Shown here one piece after another: positions 22,187-34,689 of a stretch of 64,000 nucleotides of DNA. How positions within the stretch are numbered: position 1 is the stretch's first letter; each line of letters opens with the position of its first letter. Made by a program: the position numbers and the translations under genes. The notes below the pieces were generated by a model, which saw only the letters and a list, made by a program, of their open reading frames with translations, searched no databases and had not been told where the DNA came from. This stretch comes from Coprinellus micaceus (lineage: Eukaryota > Basidiomycota > Agaricomycetes > Agaricales > Psathyrellaceae): the NCBI GenBank assembly GCA_951394405.1, contig OX596338.1:62001-126000 (forward strand). The letters are read 5' to 3'.

Positions 22187-25100
22187 ATGGATTCGCCCTC
22201 GTCCACATCCTCGACCGATTCGACTGTGGAACATCCGTTCACCTTCTTCCGGGCATTCCCATGGCTTAGCTCTCACATACTCGATGCAGAGAGCGCCTCC
22301 GATTTCCTAGATCACCCTGGATTGGCGACTTATGGTAATGGCGGCCAGGTAGACGAGCAGCTTCCGATATGTCTTCAGTAGCTGACCCTCGAGCTTAGGA
22401 AGTTGCCGTGAAGCTTACGAAATTAGAGCGAGAAGGATCCCATTCACAAGATGCGCCGTCATTGGAGTCGATTCTTTTGGGCGACCCAGCTTCATCAGTC
22501 TCTCAAAGGCTCACGGGCTTAGATGGTCTCAGCCAGGAGCGCTTGAGCTCTCTTGCGTCCCTTCTCCTTGACTATCGTTTGATCGATGTAGTTCTATCTA
22601 TTCAAGAGATACCCAACCCTTCTGGTCAATCCTCTCGTCTTGGCATACCCATACCAGCAAAAATGGTGAGTCCTGTCCCTCCACGATTGCACGGCCTTCG
22701 TCTTACGACCCACTCTAAGTACTACAAGCAAGCCAGTAATTGGCCCATGCTCGTTAGTCGGGGGCTGCAGTTACTAAAGGACTGTGAAGACGACGACCAC
22801 AGTATGGATACTACGGCGCCTGCCGCCGACCCTGTCGTCTCGATATTTACGTCCCTCGTCCATAGAAGAGAGGCGATAGATGGTCATAAGATCCACGCTA
22901 ACTTCGAATGCGCTACTGCACATCTTAGCTTAATATTGAAGGTGAGCCTGCCTCTCATGACCTTGTGGATGACGCTCAAAGCCACTGCTACAGGGAGTCG
23001 TTGATCTTCCTAGCACCGTTCCTGACTTCAAGACACTTATTTTGGCAATGTGGTGAGTCGTTCGTCGTACCTCAACGTATCAGAAAAGGGGGACACTTCT
23101 TTCTTTCCACAGTGAGCAGGAAGGTACTTCGACTGAGCGTTGGGAGAGTTTCTTTGATTCCATTAAAACCGTCCACTCTTTCAAGCTGCCTCTGCAGCTG
23201 GCGCTTGCGGTCTCTCCTGTCTGCCTCTTCCTGCCTTGCTGCATCATGAGGAAGGATTTGAACCGCCGTACGCTCTTGCAGGTGATACCGTCCTAATTTG
23301 CTGCCCAAAATCAGCACTAACTACCCCCAATATTACATAGATGTGGCAAGGCTTGGGTGGAGTGCGCCCAGCCCTGCTGTCGCTCATTGAAACCAATATC
23401 TGGAAGGCGTTATTTGAGACTGCTTCGGGGATGTTCCCGATGCGCCCCCGATTCCGAGCTGCATTCAGGGCAATTGGAATGATCGATTTGGCGCAGGTGG
23501 GATACCCGTCGTCTGAATGGCTGGCAGGAGGTACGATCCTAGTCGTTTCACTCTCTTCCTGCCTGACGCGGAGGCTTAGATCCTTCCTTTCACGAATCCC
23601 TTCAACCGGCTGCTATTCCCGACCGGCGTCGAGGAAAGTCCAAGCAGAAACCTCTGGAGCCTCCGGACCTCATGCTTATGGAGGAGGATTTCCCCGCTAA
23701 ATCTCTAGAGACATCCTCTCGTCGCTCCGGCCTGAGGTCATGTTCCCTTCCACCTGACGACGGGGCCGAGATTAAGAGCGAGCCAACCACTACACCTCGG
23801 CGTCCCAACACAAGAGGCTGCGCAACTGCTGGAGGATACGGCTCAGCACGGGCATCGTCCCCAGACCGAAGGCGGAGTATTCGACGTGGAAAAGCCAGGG
23901 CCGCGTCGGAGTCCATGGTCACTGGCAGCGACTCAGATGAGACCGACGATTCCGACATGTATACCGACGCGTCACCCGTTGTGCACAAACGTACCATATC
24001 GAGCGTCTCCGGGACCAAACCTGCCCGTCCAGAACATACGACCAAAGCCATGAAAATGGAAGATGGTACGCGCTTGGATGTTTTTGAGAGGATCGATCTT
24101 TCCCGGGAAGCTGTGAGTCACCTCCTTTACTCCTTACTCTGTACTGAGACTCCATAGCGCGGGCCCCCAATCATCGATCTGACGCTTGACGAAGATGGGC
24201 CAGAGCGCCCGTTTACTTCTACTTGCACGCTTTGGCTGCCCCATGGCCGGTCGAAATATGTCGCCAGATTTCATGTAGGGATATTCCGAGACAATTCCAT
24301 AAACTCTCCCACATTCTTACCGTGTTTCAGTACCGCGAAGAGGCCGAGTGGTTCGCAAGTTTGTTTCGGACGATGAGGCTCTGCCATCCGAAGGATCCCA
24401 ACCAATATTTCACGTTCCTCACAAGCCTGCAAGGAATGGATATGGCCACTTCAAAATTGCAGCAGCTCCTGCGACGTAGCATCCTCGTTCTTCGGGAAGA
24501 CCACCCAAGTTTCTTCAACTTTGACTCGAAAACACTCAGCAGTTTCTGTATGCTGGACAAGGCAATATCAGTGGTCGGTATGTCACCCACTGCGTTCTCC
24601 TGGTGGTCTCAAACTGAAGTCAGCCGCTATAGACTTCTCGATCTCCCCTACTCTCCCAAGAATTGTGACGGGGACTTTGAAACAGCTCCTTACAACCGCA
24701 CGATCATCTGGGAAGGCTTTAGCCGCCCTCGATCTTCCTATCCCTGATGGCACATCCCCTTTGCCATCACTTGCGTCGGACATTCTCGCATGGGATATGA
24801 CCATCGACACTCCATGGTGCGGTAGGCAGTGGGAGATGCCCCGCAGCACCTTTCGCTGTGCGGAGGTATCTACTCGGGACAGTTATCGTCCCTTTGGGAT
24901 TTCGGCGAACGGCTCTGTCACGCAGATCGAAGTCAAGGCGGGATCTTTGTTGCTCATTGCCTGCCAGCCTTCCGTCTTCAATCCACACAGCATGACGTCA
25001 ATCGCGATGTTGGAGCAGACACTCCAACAATATATATCCGATAGAAAGAGCCTCGACTACCAGGCGTACCATCTCCAAGCGGGGGAGACAATGTACGTTT

Positions 25101-26011
25101 GACTCATCCAACTCTAATCTTCCAACTCTCACTTTTCGCCTCAGTGTCATTCGCCCTCTGGTGCCACACATTATCCTATCGACAGCTAATACTGTCTCGC
25201 ATGTCTCGTCCTTCTATGCGAGCTCGACATTGCAGCTATCATGTATCGGTTTCCTGCACTCTTCGCTCAGTCGACAAGCCGCCTCAAACCCCTCTCAGCG
25301 AGCTTCTCAGTCGATTCTTCGTCGTCTCGTTCACTATTATCATGCCGTATACATGAAAGAGGAATATCTCGATCATCGGGGAGGTAGGTTGTCCCATGTA
25401 GCAGCCTACCCTACCCTACTGACCGGTCTTTAGACTTTCCTCACGTCCCAGACGTCTTTACGACGGACGGAATCATCGACATACTCTCCCTGTGCAATTT
25501 GTTCGAGATTGTCAACGTTCTCGCCTATACGCTCTCCGATTTCGACCGACACCTCCTCATTGAAGCCCGGCGCCTTTCTCGAACGATAGTCGCGTGGTTG
25601 GACTGCCGACTAGCGTTTAGCGATCAACAAGGGCGCCCTCTTAATGCTGTTCAGGGTCTTTGGCAGGTGTACTTGGTGCACCAAATCAAGGCCCTGCAAG
25701 TGTACCAGGAAGCTCTCGAACGGCGCCAAACCTCTTCTCATCCGCCTGGCGAGTTTGTCCGTAAACTGCAAGCAACCTTCGCCGACCGCCCTGACTTTAT
25801 GGCAAGAATCAGAGCGGCCCGATCTGGATCTGACCACCTGGGGTGGCCCGACGACCTTATCTTCTCCATATCGCTTCGCGCCCCCTCTAAGCCGGTTCCT
25901 GGTGAGTTCCGTTCGTGTGTCAGTGGCATACATTACTCACGCTACCTGTTGAAAACCCCAGATGACATCAGCGGCCAGACTGGTGATGATATCGCTCACT
26001 TTGGAACTTGA
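22187..26011 (+). CDS. Large cupin/JmjC-like cargo protein, 1,063 aa
   Basis: Thirteen exons spanning 22187-26011 join with every phase closing to 1,063 residues. Residues about 440-545 are charged and disordered (RRRSIRRGKARA, SDSDETDDSD). Residues about 650-850 resemble the JmjC/cupin-fold proteins expanded in agaricomycetes: ANGSVTQIEVKAGSLLLI, then QAGETIVIRPLVPH and SSFYASSTLQLSCIGFLHS. The position where Fe(II)/2-oxoglutarate enzymes have His-x-Asp reads PFGISANG, so the metal ligands appear absent. The C-terminal 150 residues are helical and unassigned. KDZ elements of mushrooms are known to carry TET/JBP dioxygenase genes; this is a different or decayed relative at best. Catalysis is doubtful and the fold assignment rests on motif reading only. 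Confidence 0.65.
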
Positions 26012-26658
26012 ATGAGAGCTATAGACCCCTTTCTATGGGTTTTCATGTGCACTATCCCTCCCTGTTTCCCTGCCCTTCGAATGCTACACATACTTACCCT
26101 CTTTCCATGAATTGTCTCCAGCAAGTGGTCAGGACGATGGCAGAGATGTGTGGTAACTTCACTTTGTCCCTGTTTGAATTTGGGTTCGTAGCCTTTTCAT
26201 TACGGCGGGTTATCCAAATGCGGTAACTCCAAGAATCTGGGGCCCGCCTTTCAACCTCCTACTTACCCTACACAGCTTCTCCGCCTCCCCCTGGTCTGCT
26301 TCCGATATCTCAGGGATGAAAATCCGATTCAAGACCAATGCCTCAGCCTTCCTCCCCCCCCGGATACTCTCAATAACCCGACGTCGAGTCCTTCGTGTGA
26401 ATAGCCGAATAGCCGGGTGAAAACTGAATACCAAGCATCCGTTTCTAGGGTTGTAACACATTTTGCCCTGCGCTGGTGCATCACACTCCACCTCAATCCC
26501 CCCGCCTTTGTGCTATCGCAAAGGACTAGAAGACTGCCAGTGCCTGAAAGGGTGAAACAAAGGAAGGGCTCCTTAAAAGGTTGAGAACGAAGGGCCACTC
26601 TGTTCCCTGCTCTCCCACCACACACGCCTCCCCCCTACCCCCTCAAATGGTTGAAAGG

Positions 26659-28315
26659 ATGGTGAGTTAGCCCCTCTCATAGGCAGCAATGCGCTAATGC
26701 ACTCTGCTTTCTCAAGGCAAGCATCATGATTTGTGACATTCCTTCTGAGATCCTCTCCAACATATTCGGCCTGATGGTTGAGCTACCGTTCCACCCCTTT
26801 GGATTTCGTAGCTCATTGCGCGATGCCATCCGTGACCTCGTCAGCGTCTCTCACGTCGACTCCCATTTCCGAGAGGTTGCCATCTACGATCCCAGCTTAT
26901 GGGCTATGCTGGCTCTTGTAAACGGTATTCACGAAGATTTGTTCGAAGCCATCCTCATCCGCTCTATGCCCCTCCCATTTTGCTTGTCGTTCCTAGAAGA
27001 CGAGACCCTCCCTTCTGATAGTGACACCAAGGCCTGGATGCTGGCGCTCGACCACGTTGGAAGACTGGGACACCTCAGCATCGAGGTGGCAGAGGGGTTC
27101 GAAGGAGTGTACGCCAAATCTGTGCTTACCACAGCCCGTCTCCCTGCGCTCCAGAGGTGCATCGTTCAATTCCATGGGCTTCGGAACATACGATTGGATT
27201 CAAAACCACATCCTTTGTTCGCCAACGCGGCTCCCCGCCTGCAGTCACTCGATCTCACCAATTGCTACGCCTTCCCGTCCTCTCGCCACTTTCCCAAGTT
27301 GCGCTCCATGGCAGTCCGATATACCGGACCCCCTCATTGCGCACCCCGCTTGCCCTCCTTTCACGCGTGTCGCAGGTGGAACGTCCAGCTCAGGAACCTT
27401 CACACCCTCATCATCTGGAACTGCTTCGCGCACCCACGCTCCCTCGTCGTTAAGCGTGTCAAATTGCCTCTCCTGGAGTCGTTAACCGTGGCAGTGCCGC
27501 TGTCCTTCTGTCGTCGTGTCGCAGAATCTCTGGAATACCCAGCCGATTGTGCATGCAACATAACGGTCCTCTTCCCGCGTCTGGGTTCGCCCAGCGACGC
27601 TGAATCCGGAGCTTTATCCGCGATAGCGTTTCTATCCCTAGGAGAATATCCTCACTGCACGATCACTATGGACGGGCGCACACCGACCATCCGCCTTATT
27701 CGCCTTAATGGCCGGACTGTCGTCTTGCGCTTCAACTTTGATCACCTTATCATCCCCATTCGACAGCAATTGGGCTCGTTCCGTCGTGCTATAAACGCCC
27801 TGCCTTCATCGGCGGCTCCCGCTGCGTTGGACCCCCTTCACGTCTTCTGTTTCGGTCTTTGGGACACCCTTGCAACCGCCCTTTCAACCTACGTCGAACT
27901 CGTTCGCACTCTTCGTATCTCAATCCCTCACAAGAACCTTCCCGACCTCATCTATCTACCCCCTCTCCTCACTGCAATGCCCGTTCTCCGTTCCATATCC
28001 TTCGAGCAGCCTGCGGTATTCGGAGAGTCGTCCTTCCTTTACATATCTACCCTCCATCGAGGCCTCTCCCAGCTCCAGCAAGTCACGATCAGAGTTACGG
28101 AGGAGGGGTGGAGCAAAGACATGAAGTATTGTCTGGCTGATTTCTTGAAGAGTAGGGTGAATCGCGGGGCCCCTGTTCAAGAGGTTTTGTTCGTTGTACC
28201 CCCTCGCCTTGTTCAGACACTGGGATTTGCGAGCATGGATGGAGTTCGACTGATCCTTGCAGACATAAGCGAACATTTCCCCCCGTGTGTCGCTGTTAGA
28301 TGGTTGGAGAGGTAG
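26659..28315 (+). CDS. F-box protein with long C-terminal region (about 530 aa)
   Basis: The frame 26,726-28,315 is uninterrupted for 529 residues and opens with DIPSEILSNIFGLM, then a 15-residue insert, then LVSVSHVDSHFREVAIYDPSLW, a textbook agaricomycete F-box. The rest is a Leu-rich, LRR-like region with repeated LPxLxSL phrases. An ATG at 26,659 followed by a 60-bp intron (gtgagt...tcaag) adds four in-frame residues (M-ASI) and is the likelier start. Family role: substrate adaptor of SCF ubiquitin ligases, binding Skp1 through the F-box. It is unrelated to the F-box family of the flanks. It lies inside the element, same strand as the JmjC-like gene. Confidence 0.82.
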
Positions 28316-28392
28316 AACCACATATTGTATATTGTACGCTCCGTGACATTGCCATTCATCAACGCCGTTGAAATAGAAATAGCTTCCCTCCC

Positions 28393-29049
28393 TCATTCAC
28401 CAAGCTTGTCCGCCCACGTCAGTATCCTCTTGCAGAGCTCACTTTGAGCTTCCATTAACTGTAGCACCGTAAGCAAAGAGCATCGGAAAGGATTGGAGGA
28501 GATCTCACCCGTCTTTGAGAGTCCTCAAGCTCCACCGTAAGTTGGGCATTTTCTTGGGTAGCGCCTGTAAGGGCTGCATAGGCAGCGCCTAGGTCCTCCA
28601 CCCCGGTCTGATGTGCCGAAGAAAGCACCTCTGATCTGGTAATGTAGTCCAACATCCCTTCAGATCGGTTCCGAAAGCGAGTGCTAATGTCGTCGAGAAA
28701 GGGCCTGCTTCGTTCAAAATCTCTTGCTTCTTCGATGTAATGGCTGTAGGTGACTTCAAAGTACCTTCACCCGGATGATCATTCACATATTGCAATCGAG
28801 GAATCCGATTTCAGCTCACCGTTCGACCGCTGTGGCATCGTCAGCTTCTGTGGTCGCCCTGATGTCCATCACAACCCGCACTCCCTCTTCCTTGCTGATG
28901 CCCGCAGAATCAAGGCAAAGATAGTGGCATGGAAGTTCCGTTGTAGAAAGAAATGAGAAGCAGTCCCCACAGTAGCAGTGCTTGCACTTGATCCGCCATG
29001 CTACTTTCGCCGGAAACGGCTGTTCGCATAGAGGACAGAAGGGTAGCAT
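28393..29049 (-). CDS. RING finger-coiled-coil protein (183 aa)
   Basis: Three exons (29049-28820, 28764-28509, 28458-28393) close to 183 residues. A compact RING at the start has CPLC (residues 5-8), then CKHCYCGDC (C-x-H-x2-C-x2-C) and CHYLC. The second half is predicted coiled coil (RSEVLSSAHQTG...LTVELEDSQRRLMEAQSEL). RING plus coiled coil is typical of E3 ubiquitin ligases, with the coil used for dimerisation or target binding. One of three such genes inside the element. Divergent from the gene at 29,309. Confidence 0.78.
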
Positions 29050-29308
29050 CGATAGACGACGATCCGTGGGCCAAGGGCGAGTGCTGGGGCCTTAGAGAAC
29101 AAGCGTTCACCGGCGGGCGGCGGCCGAGCTCACCGAGTGATCCCCATCGGCAAGTCACCTGATGCATGGCGGGCTGACGTCACGCGTCGAGCGCTGCGAA
29201 ACCTTTGATTGGCGCCTCGAGGCCCCTTTCATTCAGACTCTTTGAGAGTAGAATGATATAAAGGCTTGACGGTCCCCACTCTCCCCCACGACTACCCTTG
29301 AGCTCGAC

Positions 29309-29928
29309 ATGCCACCCTTGAGAGAAATTCTTCCCCCGACTCTACGCGTAGCGCGACCAATCATCAGATACCAAGTACGCCATATCATTTTGTATCCCAC
29401 CCCGCCAGAGGCGGCGACGCTCAACTCTTTATCTCTTAGCCCATCCTTCAGAGCCTCAGGGGTCTTCACTTTCACCACGGCCGTACACGACCCGTCTTCA
29501 AAGCTGTTCCAACACTTGTCAACCCTGAAGGCGATCAACGCTTTCCTTGCGTCGAAGCCATTCTCGGTACGAGAGGGTCGGTCCATGACTGTGTCGTCAA
29601 CGTCATCAACGACCAAGGAGAAGAATTGAAATACCTCGTCTCGACGCAACGTGGACCTTACCTCGCCAGGAACCGAGCAGTCGAAGTCTTGTCACCCGGC
29701 ACCAACTGGAATGGTTCGCTTTTAGTGATGAAGATGGGGTCCCGTTGCTCCTTCATCAGGCTCTCCTCATCCGACAAGGAACTGGCAATAACAGCCGTGC
29801 TAAGGTACGTGTCCCCGACCCCTTCCATTATCCGCATTCGTTTCCCGAACTCATGAAAATGTTCCAGGTTCATTGAGTGTTGTGACGGCGATGTGTATCC
29901 GACCTACCTCGACATTGTTCCAGTTTGA
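29309..29928 (+). CDS. Small hypothetical cargo protein (163 aa)
   Basis: Three exons (29309-29374, 29440-29804, 29868-29928) with closed phases give 163 residues: PPLREILPPTLRVARPI at the start, a mixed alpha/beta middle (GLHFHHGRTRPVF, ELKYLVSTQRGPYL) and ECCDGDVYPTYLDIVPV at the end. There is no recognisable domain, signal peptide or membrane segment. A tataaa box (29,259-29,264) lies about 45 bp upstream of the ATG and supports the start. Function unknown. Confidence 0.62.
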
Positions 29929-30417
29929 ATTATCTTCCTCTCCTTATCGTCTCGTTCGACGCCCCCACATCGTTTCTACCCGATCATGCATTGTTATATT
30001 TAGATATACATCTACCCACTTACCCTTTCATGCCCCATTCTCCTTCGCTAATTGCTTCGCTAGTCATCTCAACTGTGGTTCGTACTCATGGATATATTTT
30101 TGTTGTGCCGTTGGCCTGCCTGTACCAGCCATCCAGTAGTGGGGGCCAAAGACCTCCCTCCTGTTTTCTAAACAATGATCTGAATATCATGATCGTAGGA
30201 CGTGAACAGAATACAACACCCGAGAAGAACGGGGGAACGGGGAGCAGTACTCAAACTTCGTGATGTCACACCGCGTCAGTCCAAGCAAATCGATGGGCGC
30301 TTAACAGAGGAGGTAGAATTTCGAGAATACGAATGGGGAATACACGGATGGGCCCAACAAAAGGCAAGGCACAAACCAATATAACTAAGTTCTATCGAGC
30401 GCATCTACGTTTCCCGT

Positions 30418-30965
30418 CAGTTGAAGTCAGCAACGCTGTCAGATGAACTTGAAGGGGTTCTCAGTCAGATGCGTGCCACAGGACACTAGTAGAAACCGTA
30501 CCTCATGGTTCCAGAAGAGGCGGAGGCCTGTCTTTGGTGCACGCCCTGAGCTAACCGCCGCTCCTCAAGGTACTCGGTGAAACGACGAACTAGGATCTCG
30601 TCGCGTTCAGGTGATCTCGTAGGCCCTTCATTTGCTCCATCTTCGCCACATCTCCCATTGAGAAACCCCTCTAATCTGACCCTCAGAGCTGTCACCCTCT
30701 GCATCGCCTTCACCGCTCTTATGTCTCCCGCGTCGACCGCCCTTGACATGTCCTGCGCCAGTTTCTGGACATACCTCTCTTGAGGCTCTTGTATCTTGTC
30801 CATTAGGAGAGCGAAGGCCTGGAACAGGCTGTCCCAGACCACTTTCAGTACGCCGCGCCCCTCCTTCGGCTCCGTGTTTCGCGACTGCAAGGCGTAAAAT
30901 TCTCTATCGAGGGCGAGAACCCGTTCAGCCAGGCCAATGGCTGGGCTGGGGTGACCGCGATCCAT
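30418..30965 (-). CDS. Hypothetical helical cargo protein
   Basis: A 159-codon frame (30,965-30,486) is strongly helical and charged: LAERVLALDREFYAL, VWDSLFQAFALLMDKIQEPQERYVQKLAQDM, ILVRRFTEYLEERRL. An intron near the end (gtacgg...ttcaag) would replace the last residues by SSSDSVADFN, ending at 30,418. The frame is also open upstream of the Met (FRISISKVTRLPQFL), so a further 5' exon is possible. No family recognised. Confidence 0.5.
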
Positions 30966-31476
30966 GAGGAACTGGGGAAGGCGCGTGACTTTGGAGATGG
31001 AAATACGGAAGAGGGGTGGCGGTGAGTGAGCCCAGTATTTATCTGTGGGGAGAACAAAGGAACAACAGACCAGAAAGGAAAGGTCACTCGCCTAGTTTTG
31101 CGCATACTGGTCTTGAGTCGACAAACCGTCGCGGCGTTCCCTAGTCTTCCGTATGTCAGACAACGAAAATCTGATATCGGCCATTGATGATGCGATTAAC
31201 CACCCGATTCGCGTTCTGTATTCCAAATAGGTAGTACCCACCACGAATTCGCCATTTCACCAGCTGAAGCGGCCTGAGGCAGACCTTGGCAATGGCATTC
31301 CGATCCTTGTGCCATCGCAACCGTGGCACGGAGTCTTTGCCGCCGCCCCTGCCGTGTTCGCATGACCCATCGGGTGGTATAGTCTGATCGATGGATGTGA
31401 ACTTGGATACGATACCCTCTTCCCTCCCTCCACCTTCTCGGCACAGCGGTGCTGTACTAAGTCGACGCTCCTGGCC

Positions 31477-32388
31477 ATGTCAGACCTTCACGATTCCGAC
31501 ACGTCGATGTCCGATACCGAGTCAGATGCGTCCATTGAAGCCATTGAAGCTGTTCCCGCAACTGCTCCACCTCCTGTGCCCGGTGTGGCGATGACCGTCG
31601 CCTGCAACAAGTGTATGCAGGACATCTGGGGAGAGAACAAGATGGCAATAACAGAATGTTGCAGTATGTCGACTCATGCCCTTCCAACTACGTCTCCACT
31701 CCTAGGTTTCGCTCACATACCAGGACTTTCCTTCAGAGTTCTCGGTATGCCAGATTTGCCGCGACATGCTCGCCGCGACTGGCCAATCGCAGTGCCCCAA
31801 TGATGGGTGCGCCGAGCGTCCTGTCACCTACTTGACTGTGTGGTATACCGAATCGACGGACGTCCCGTCAAAGAACCGGGACAGGGCCCGAGACAATATG
31901 GTCAAAGGGTAAGCGCTCGATCGGTCGATCATCTCAAGCATAAGCGCCCAGGAGGCCATGTGATCTTCACAAACAGGGACCCGCGATATCAGTCTACGAC
32001 GGCTCAAGTCGAGGATTTACGACGGAAGTCGACAAAGCAAACAGAGCAGATTCAGCACTACACGCGTATGCACTCTGTTCTCCAAGATCAGGTCGGGGGT
32101 GCGGCGGATAAATTGGCGGAGATCTCGAGGGAGACGGATGAAGTCTTGGGGTTGGTTGCCGAGACTCAAAGGCAAACCGTCGAGATGTGTGCCGACAACG
32201 ACAGAATTCGGGCGAGGATCCACGCATTGAACGCGAAGGTAAGCCCTACATTTGGTCCTCGTGTGTGTAGGAACCTCACAAGGTCCCGGCTACAGACTCA
32301 AGCGATCGAAGCGCGTCTGGAGTCTGGCGGCGCCTTCACACTTCCTCTGGACTCTCGCCCAGGTCCATCTGGGGGTCATCAGTCGTAG
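31477..32388 (+). CDS. RING-like coiled-coil protein (element cargo)
   Basis: The N-terminus is acidic (DSDTSMSDTESD). Zinc-finger half-sites follow: CNKCMQDIWGENKMAITECC, and after an intron VCQICRDMLAATGQSQCPNDGC. A long coiled coil follows (VEDLRRKSTKQTEQIQHYTR...LVAETQRQTVEMCADNDRIRARIHALNAK), then a short tail after a last intron. The first intron does not rejoin in phase with the second zinc-finger half. The central C-x-H-x2-C-x2-C of a RING is also not visible, so a micro-exon is missed or the RING is damaged. The introns at 31,911 (gtaagc...aacag) and 32,239 (gtaagc...ctacag) are convincing. Same architecture as the RING genes at 29.0 and 35.9 kb. Confidence 0.6.
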
Positions 32389-32542
32389 TTCTATATCACC
32401 GGGGTGGCTTACACCCATCCATAGTTCATAACAAATTTACACATTTTGTGATCTGCTACTCCCAGCCCTATCGTCCAAAAGCCCTCTTAGACCTTCTCTC
32501 CGTCGACCAGCTACGTCGAGAAAACCTGAGGATGCTTGCTGT

Positions 32543-34659
32543 CTACGCCACCGCTTCATTCGCGCGCACGGTGTTGCTTGCCGGTTCGGCCGTACTAATG
32601 GTGTTGCTGTGAACTGCGATGCTGGAGGGAGGGAGAGTGGAAGTACGGGGATGGAGGAAGCGGCGGTCCAATTGTTCAGCCAAACGAGACGACGCGATTC
32701 TACTCGCTTCGAGAGGGTCTACATTCTGCTCCATCCAAAGGGTGTCCTCTTCATCATCCGAACTTGTCAACACCCCGAGGGCGTTGATAAGAAAGATCAC
32801 AATAAAGAAGGTAGCGACGACCGATGAAACGGTGGAGAGAAATGTGCGGAAGGAGGAAGGTGGGTTGGCTTCCACTGCCGGCTTGGCAGCGTCCTCAGAG
32901 TTCCTTCGGGTTTTGTCTGCTCGGGGTTGCATCCGGCGGCGGCGTGCAGGAGTCTCGGCGAGTGACTCGGCATGGTTCACCTCCAGCATGGTAGGGCCAC
33001 GAGCAGTGGAAGTTTTGTCGACTCCAGGCCCATTGAGGGTTGCAGGTGGCTCGCCTATATCAGACGTCTCACGAGGGTCGATGCTAGGTGCCTTAGGAAG
33101 GACGAGAGGCCGATCCACACTGGAGGCCTCCTCTGGGATGGTCGAGACACTCTTCGAGACCATAACTCGCTGTTGGGGCAGGGCAGCATCTGGGTGGTTC
33201 ATGTGACTGAGCTTTCGCGCCCCTCCAAGCAAAAGCTTCAACTCACCTTGATCCTTCCTCCAGATTCGGACGTAGGTTTGAGGCCCCTTCTCAGCAATAC
33301 CCGTGGCGAGGTATGAAAGTGTTTGACTGGTTTCAACAAAGGCCTAGAATATTGTGAGCCAACGGAGAGGATCGAAGATGAATCAACGCACCAAAGCCTG
33401 AACGATGTCGCTTCCTAAAACATGTACGGATCAGTCACAATTACCCAGGGATTGAGAGTGAACGTACCGTGATCCAGTATCAGAGGTCGACCCGGTACAG
33501 CGGTGGAAGCTGCAACCATGACCTCCCCACAAGAGGACCCGAGAAGGATCGACTCTGAATTCATGAACAATGCGGGTAGGGGAACGTTCAGCTCTTCATT
33601 GATCGGTCGATGGGGAACCTCCCGGATGTGCGCGCGTCGGCGTAGGTCGTAAAGATCAAAGCCATTGTTGAGGTTGGAGCATATCAGGTACTTCTCCTGA
33701 GGGTCAATGGCGGATCGACCTCTGAAATCAGGCGTCAGTTGCCTCCTGTAAGACAAAGGGGAGGGCAGACTCGACTCACATCCGAGAAGATTTGGGCTCT
33801 AAATGCCACCTTTCGGTCTCCGATTCGAGGTCATAGCACCGTATACCCTCCTCCAAGTAAGTAATCACAAGCCCTTCCCCTCCTTCGACAAATTGGATGG
33901 ACCGAACTTCTCCAGGAAGGCCGCCGATCGCATCGAGCGCATCGAAGTCGAGGGCCATAAAGGCGTCCTGCACGGTTTGAAAGGGGGAAATGGAAGTGTT
34001 CTGATGGTACGAATCTGGGAAGAGCGGATATTGGAAACCGACGCGAGTGAGTGTCTTCCCCCGGAACACATTTATGAGAAGCAGTGCTCACCCATTTCTC
34101 CGATTGTTAATATAATGACATTGTATCCGACACCAACGGCGAGAATGTTGCGTCGAGCGTTGTAGCAGAGAGAGTTTATCTGTATCAGATCTTTCCACCT
34201 CGCTTGAAGGTGGGTGTAGCCCTCGGGACGCAAGTCAGCGGAATAGGTCTTGTCCTCGGGCTGAAGTGGCTTGAGAATACGCGCCGAGGTGAAGAGGGAA
34301 AGACACACCAGCGATACAAAGTGGAGCTCACAGTTGGCCAATCCAACGAAAAGATTCCCGGAGCGCGGGACCCACAGGAGGGCTGTCACGGAGTCGGGGA
34401 ACTCGAAGTGGGTGCGCTCTTCGCCTTTGACAACATTGGTGATGACTAAGAGCCCAGCGTCGTCGGCGCTTGCCAGATAAGCGCCGTCATCTGAGAATTC
34501 CAAGCAGTTGATGCTTTCGTTGTGCCTGTTGATGTCGGTAACGCGGCTGTACATCGTAGGACGAGACTGAGGTGTCTTGAAAGTGGACGTTGAGGAAACG
34601 TTCACCGGGTGGCTCAAAGGAATTTTAATGAAGAAAGGGCGTGTTTTCTGACTAATCAC
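32543..34659 (-). CDS. WD40-like protein with C-terminal membrane segment (634 aa)
   Basis: Five exons (34659-34092, 34014-33780, 33745-33468, 33414-33392, 33343-32543) close to 634 residues. Residues about 35-380 read as WD40-type blades: HNESINCLEFSDDGAYLASADDAGLLVI, VTALLWVPRSGNLFVGLANCELHFV, VRSIQFVEGGEGLVITYLEEGIRCYDL, AIDPQEKYLICSNLNNGFDLYDL. A Ser/Pro-rich basic linker (RRRRMQPRADKTRR) follows, then one hydrophobic helix (VVATFFIVIFLINALGVL) with an acidic flank (SSDDEEDT). The layout suggests a tail-proximal anchored propeller, possibly on ER or nuclear membrane. Such proteins recur in agaricomycete genomes; function unknown. Convergent with the RING gene ending at 32,388. Confidence 0.78.
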
Positions 34660-34689
34660 ATCTGAAAGGCCCGTCAGTTCTGACGCGCG

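Noticed and set aside
31145..31490. Minus-strand frame without ATG ending near 31,148, antisense to the RING-like gene start
   Set aside because: No start codon or splice signals giving a coherent protein, and it overlaps the opposite-strand gene.
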